Assembly (NCBI GenBank): GCA_947461805.1
Contig: CANHMJ010000071.1
Span: 1 to 7,207, forward strand
DNA length: 7,207 nucleotides
Origin: Burkholderiaceae bacterium
Lineage (GTDB): Bacteria; Pseudomonadota; Gammaproteobacteria; Burkholderiales; Burkholderiaceae
Reading direction: 5' to 3'
Of the stretch, positions 5,949 to 7,207 are shown in pieces; the first letter of the stretch is position 1, and each line of letters opens with the position of its first letter. The notes under the pieces were generated by a model. It did not search any database and was not told the origin of the DNA. It was given only the letters and a program-made list of their open reading frames with translations. The position numbers were made by a program, and so were the translations under genes.

Positions 5949-7207
5949 ATGGCCCACCAAGAAGAAAAAATACTGAAAGACACCTTTGCTGCTGCACTTG
6001 CCGTTGCAGAGCCTAAGCACATCGTTCCAGAGTGCTTGGCGCGTATTTTCCCGGCGGGCAGCGAGCCAAGGGGGCGCTGCTTGGTTATTGGTGCAGGCAA
6101 GGCCAGCGCAGCTATGGCTACTGCGCTAGAGTCCCATGCTGCCAGCCATTGGCCTCATGTCCAGCTCGAGGGCATTGTTCTGACACGCTACGGCCACGCC
6201 TCTCCTACACAACACATTACGATCGTTGAGGCAGGTCACCCTGTTCCCGATCAGGCGGGAATGGATGGAGCCGCCCAGATGATGCAACGCGTGGGCGAAC
6301 TCAAAGCGGGGGATATCTTGATTGCGCTTGTCTCGGGCGGTGGATCGAGTTTACTGACACTCCCACAGGCTGGAATCACGATTGACGATATGCGCAAGAC
6401 CACCGAAGCGCTATTGCGCAGCGGCGCACCAATCGAAGAAATGAATATCGTACGCAAACACCTATCTGCTATTTTGGGCGGCAATGTTGCGCGCCTTGCG
6501 ATTGCACGTGGCGCTCGTGTTGAGGCCTTATTGATTTCCGATGTCACGGGCGATTCGCCGGCGGACATTGCGAGCGGACCCTGCGCCGCAGACTATTCCA
6601 CCTATGAAGATGCGTGTGCGATTTTGGCTAAATACAACCTCGGGTCTGATCTCATTCCCGCCAGTGTATTAGCGCACCTCGAAAAAGGGCGCAGCGGACT
6701 CATTCCAGAAACCCTAAAAGAGCTTGATTTAGTAAACCAGCCGGTTCGCAATCACGTGATTGCTACAGCCCATCGCAGCCTAGAGGCTGCAGCTGAGTGT
6801 GTGCGCCAGTTTGGTTACACCCCATTTATTTTGGGCGACACCATTACGGGAGAAGCAAAAGACGTTGCCTTAGTGCATGCGGGATTAGCCAGAGAGGCTC
6901 TGACCCATGGGCAATGGGGCGCTTTACCAATGGCCTTGATTTCAGGGGGCGAGTGCACGGTGACCTTGCCTGCTGGCGTCAAAGGCCGCGGCGGGCGCTG
7001 CAGTGAATTCTTACTTTCGCTGTTTGCAGCAACACCCGATCTCGATGGCATTGCAGCGCTGGCTGCTGATACGGACGGCATCGATGGCAGTGAAAAAAAT
7101 GCCGGTGCTTGGTTTACTCCTGCTACACGCAAACGCGCCCGGGATGAGCATAAACGCGCTGGACAGTATTTAGCGGCGCACGATTGCTATGGATTTTTTA
7201 GTGAGCT
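5949..7207 (+). CDS. gckA: Glycerate 2-kinase, MOFRL/DUF4147 family (3' end missing)
   Basis: This family phosphorylates D-glycerate with ATP to 2-phosphoglycerate, feeding glycerate from glyoxylate, tartronate semialdehyde or hydroxypyruvate into lower glycolysis. Relatives called TtuD have been mislabelled hydroxypyruvate reductase. The frame runs open from the ATG at 5949 to the right edge: 419 codons, against about 420-450 usual, so only the extreme C-terminus is missing. Visible motifs are GAGKAS (48-53), GHPVPD (96-101), the glycine-rich VSGGGSSLL (128-136), MNIVRKHLS, SDVTGD with a following ASGP, and the C-terminal MOFRL part with SGGE (332-335), GRGGRCSEF (346-354) and DTDGIDG (374-380). 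Cys351 stands where I recall Asn in many homologues. Two smaller out-of-frame open stretches inside (6032-6229 and 6797-7006) are shadows. The start lies 21 bases after the exporter stop with only a poor GAAAG upstream, so co-transcription is likely. It is unlike E. coli GarK/GlxK, which belong to another fold. Confidence 0.92.
   Translation, partial: MAHQEEKILKDTFAAALAVAEPKHIVPECLARIFPAGSEPRGRCLVIGAGKASAAMATALESHAASHWPHVQLEGIVLTRYGHASPTQHITIVEAGHPVPDQAGMDGAAQMMQRVGELKAGDILIALVSGGGSSLLTLPQAGITIDDMRKTTEALLRSGAPIEEMNIVRKHLSAILGGNVARLAIARGARVEALLISDVTGDSPADIASGPCAADYSTYEDACAILAKYNLGSDLIPASVLAHLEKGRSGLIPETLKELDLVNQPVRNHVIATAHRSLEAAAECVRQFGYTPFILGDTITGEAKDVALVHAGLAREALTHGQWGALPMALISGGECTVTLPAGVKGRGGRCSEFLLSLFAATPDLDGIAALAADTDGIDGSEKNAGAWFTPATRKRARDEHKRAGQYLAAHDCYGFFSE

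Noticed and set aside
6251..7132. Two - strand open frames of 105 codons (6251-6568 and 6815-7132)
   Set aside because: Both lie inside the glycerate kinase gene, whose conserved motifs run continuously on the + strand. They are shadows.
1..7207. A novel defence, mobile or biosynthetic system
   Set aside because: Every long coding stretch matches a known housekeeping family, all gaps are at most 55 bases, and there are no transposase, integrase, toxin, repeat-array or unexplained large ORFs.

Overview
The window looks like an ordinary chromosomal stretch from a betaproteobacterium of the order Burkholderiales. The intermediate base composition, and protein sequences that look like Polynucleobacter or its Burkholderiaceae relatives, support this. 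The genus is my inference from remembered family sequences, not from a search. Six protein genes lie on the + strand and none on the - strand. I see no rRNA, tRNA, CRISPR array, insertion sequence, phage gene or attachment site.

Layout from left to right: (1) the C-terminal two thirds of ubiB, an atypical kinase-like/ATPase protein of ubiquinone biosynthesis, cut by the left edge; (2) a 55-base gap holding two small inverted repeats; (3) a DUF502 two-helix membrane protein; (4) aspS, aspartyl-tRNA synthetase, whose anticodon-domain residues suggest the non-discriminating Asp/Asn type; (5) nudB, a Nudix hydrolase probably acting on dihydroneopterin triphosphate in folate synthesis, with a TTG start; (6) an Atm1/HMT1-type ABC exporter (AtmA-like) with a complete ATPase domain and the residues expected of a glutathione-binding pocket; (7) a MOFRL-family glycerate 2-kinase, cut by the right edge and lacking only its last few tens of residues. 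This last gene has no stop codon in the window, so a search for closed open reading frames would miss it.

From the DUF502 gene onward the gaps are only 15, 15, 24 and 21 bases. That suggests one polycistronic unit, perhaps with weak internal promoters. The genes do not form one pathway: they cover quinone synthesis, translation, folate synthesis, glutathione-conjugate or metal-stress export, and glycerate entry into glycolysis. This is a housekeeping neighbourhood. I did not find a novel defence, mobile or biosynthetic system.

The points most worth a second look are modest. They are the predicted tRNA misacylation by AspRS, the conserved glutathione pocket of the exporter, a palindrome with a -10-like box in its loop before the DUF502 gene, and an odd run of five TAG stop codons. 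Three of those stops are followed by an open in-frame path into the next gene.
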